This document shows positions 7,194-7,859 of a stretch of DNA of 7,859 nucleotides, in pieces; position 1 is the first letter of the stretch, and each line of letters begins with the position of its first letter. Source of the stretch: Lachnospiraceae bacterium (GTDB lineage: Bacteria > Bacillota > Clostridia > Lachnospirales > Lachnospiraceae); NCBI GenBank assembly GCA_017958465.1, contig JAGDCQ010000139.1, forward strand, positions 1-7,859, given 5' to 3'. The notes under the pieces were generated by a model. That model saw nothing but the letters and a program-made list of their open reading frames with translations. It searched no databases and was not told where the DNA came from. A program made the position numbers and the translations under genes.

Positions 7194-7216
7194 GAGGATA
7201 TGATGTGTGATATAAT
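7188..7216 (+). promoter_or_regulatory. Extended -10 promoter of the small acidic-protein gene
   Basis: TGATATAAT (7208-7216) is a perfect extended -10 element. The hexamer 17 bases upstream, TGTAAA (7188-7193), is a poor -35, which is tolerated when the -10 is extended. Transcription would start near 7223, leaving a leader of about 38 nt before the ATG at 7261. Confidence 0.65.
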
Positions 7217-7260
7217 CAGACCGATACCAAACAGATAAAAAGAGATAAAGGGGTAAACAA

Positions 7261-7629
7261 ATGGACAGTATAGTAGAAAGACTTGAGGAAATAGTCCAAA
7301 ACGCGCCAAAACGGGAAAACATCGGCTGTTCGGATGAAGAAAAAGAAAAGTATTACAACACGCTTGAGGCTGCGGAAGACGCCTTCCTTGAGATTGCGGA
7401 GGAAACGGTCCACGATCATAGGTGGCTTGAACCCGGGCTGTTAGAAGAGGTCTGCCGTCTGGCCATAAAAGAAGATGAAGCGTACGTGGATGGCGAAGAC
7501 AAGGGCTACTCGAACTATCAGGACCGGCTGCCCTTCAGGCTGTACGAAATGCTGGAATTCTACACTATCCCGATCCCGAAGATGCTCCATGATGAGATCA
7601 AGAGACATCTTCCGAAGATCAGGATCTGA
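7261..7629 (+). CDS. Small acidic protein of unknown function
   Basis: I do not recognise this 122-residue protein. It is strongly acidic, with 30 Asp/Glu against 16 Lys/Arg, and looks mostly helical, for example at 34-49 and 57-73. It has two cysteines (C23, C65) not arranged as a metal site, histidines in HDH at 51-53 and near the C-terminus, several aromatics in the second half, and a basic C-terminal tail (IKRHLPKIRI). There is no signal peptide or membrane helix, so it should be cytoplasmic. It is well supported as a gene: an extended -10 promoter, AAAGGGG (7247-7253) seven bases before the ATG, and a terminator just after the stop. It forms a monocistronic unit transcribed against its neighbours on both sides. 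The size and charge would fit a small regulatory or immunity-like protein, but nothing seen shows this. Confidence 0.8.
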   Translation: MDSIVERLEEIVQNAPKRENIGCSDEEKEKYYNTLEAAEDAFLEIAEETVHDHRWLEPGLLEEVCRLAIKEDEAYVDGEDKGYSNYQDRLPFRLYEMLEFYTIPIPKMLHDEIKRHLPKIRI

Positions 7630-7630
7630 T

Positions 7631-7648
7631 AATCCGATCCGGATTTTT
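7631..7648 (+). terminator. Compact terminator after the small acidic-protein gene
   Basis: AATCCG (7631-7636) and CGGATT (7640-7645) form a 6-bp stem with a 3-base loop, running into TTTTT (7644-7648). It begins one base after the stop codon and reaches the last two bases of the convergent dctP stop codon. The stem is short, so strength is uncertain. Confidence 0.6.
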
Positions 7649-7859
7649 AGTGCCGGTTTAAGATCCTGCTCAGGACGTCCATATAGTTTCCGCAATATTT
7701 TTCATATATCGGCTGCATCAGATTGCGGATCTTTTCCGTCTCTTCCCGGCTTAATGTTGTAACCTGCACTCCGTTGGCAAGAGCTGTCTCGCGGGATCTT
7801 TTCACTCTTTCCTCCCACACTTCCCGTTCATATCGCGACGATTCCTCAGCACACTCGCT
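7647..7859 (-). CDS. dctP: TRAP transporter solute-binding protein DctP, C-terminal fragment (runs off the window)
   Basis: Reading the minus strand inward from the right edge gives 70 uninterrupted residues ending at a TAA (7647-7649). No start codon is expected here because the gene begins outside the window. The fragment has the pattern typical of the DctP-family C-terminus: an amphipathic helix around VWEERVKRSRETALANG, then GVQVTTLSREETEKIR, then QPIYEKY and a final helix ending SRILNRH. These periplasmic-type receptors, lipoproteins in Gram-positives, capture C4-dicarboxylates, sugar acids or other organic acids for a DctQM membrane pair. The ligand-binding core, including the conserved Arg, is outside the window, so the ligand is unknown. 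As this is the 3' end, any dctQM genes on the same strand would have to be upstream (to the right) or elsewhere; none follows within the window. Identification rests on recognising the tail pattern. Confidence 0.78.
   Translation of the reverse strand, partial: SECAEESSRYEREVWEERVKRSRETALANGVQVTTLSREETEKIRNLMQPIYEKYCGNYMDVLSRILNRH

Noticed and set aside
7183..7200. Catabolite-control (cre) site near the divergent promoters.
   Set aside because: TGTAAAGAGG starts like a cre box but lacks the central CG and the right half.
6625..7203. A 192-codon plus-strand frame opposite the SMP-30-like gene.
   Set aside because: The complementary strand encodes a complete propeller lactonase with its metal ligands and a strong ribosome site, so the plus frame is a shadow.

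Overview
The window reads as an ordinary chromosomal segment of a Gram-positive anaerobe, most likely a clostridial Firmicute of the Lachnospiraceae type. The reasons are near-consensus sigma-A promoters with extended -10 elements, purine-rich Shine-Dalgarno sites, a fermentative FucO-type dehydrogenase, and an acyltransferase plus zinc-ribbon membrane protein pair that I associate with clostridia. The genus cannot be fixed from the sequence alone. Every stretch over 300 bases is coding.

Layout. (1) Positions 1-1326: a strong promoter, a 74-nt leader, a FucO-like iron-dependent lactaldehyde/propanediol dehydrogenase (125-1270) and a 12-bp-stem terminator. (2) Positions 1333-4299: a promoter followed by a compact three-gene operon encoding an HSL-family alpha/beta hydrolase, an HxxxDG acyltransferase annotated in relatives as alcohol acetyltransferase-like, and a zinc-ribbon six-helix membrane protein (DUF6320-like). 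The last two genes overlap by one base. (3) Positions 4318-7116, minus strand: a PepO-like M13 metallopeptidase (4318-6225), preceded in its direction of transcription by an SMP-30/gluconolactonase-family lactonase (6307-7116). (4) Positions 7117-7260: a divergent promoter region. (5) Positions 7261-7629: a small acidic protein of unknown function, with a terminator directly after its stop. (6) Positions 7647-7859, minus strand: the last 70 codons of a TRAP-transporter solute receptor (DctP), whose start lies beyond the right edge.

How the genes fit together. FucO is a self-contained unit that reduces fermentation aldehydes; its codon choice suggests high expression. The three-gene operon holds two enzymes of ester chemistry and one membrane protein, so an envelope- or lipid-linked acylation/deacylation pathway is plausible but unproven. 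The SMP-30 lactonase and the TRAP receptor on the same strand suggest sugar-acid uptake and lactone hydrolysis, although an unknown gene on the opposite strand lies between them. The operon is the best candidate for an undercharacterised system. I see no mobile element, CRISPR array, tRNA, rRNA or recognisable defence system.
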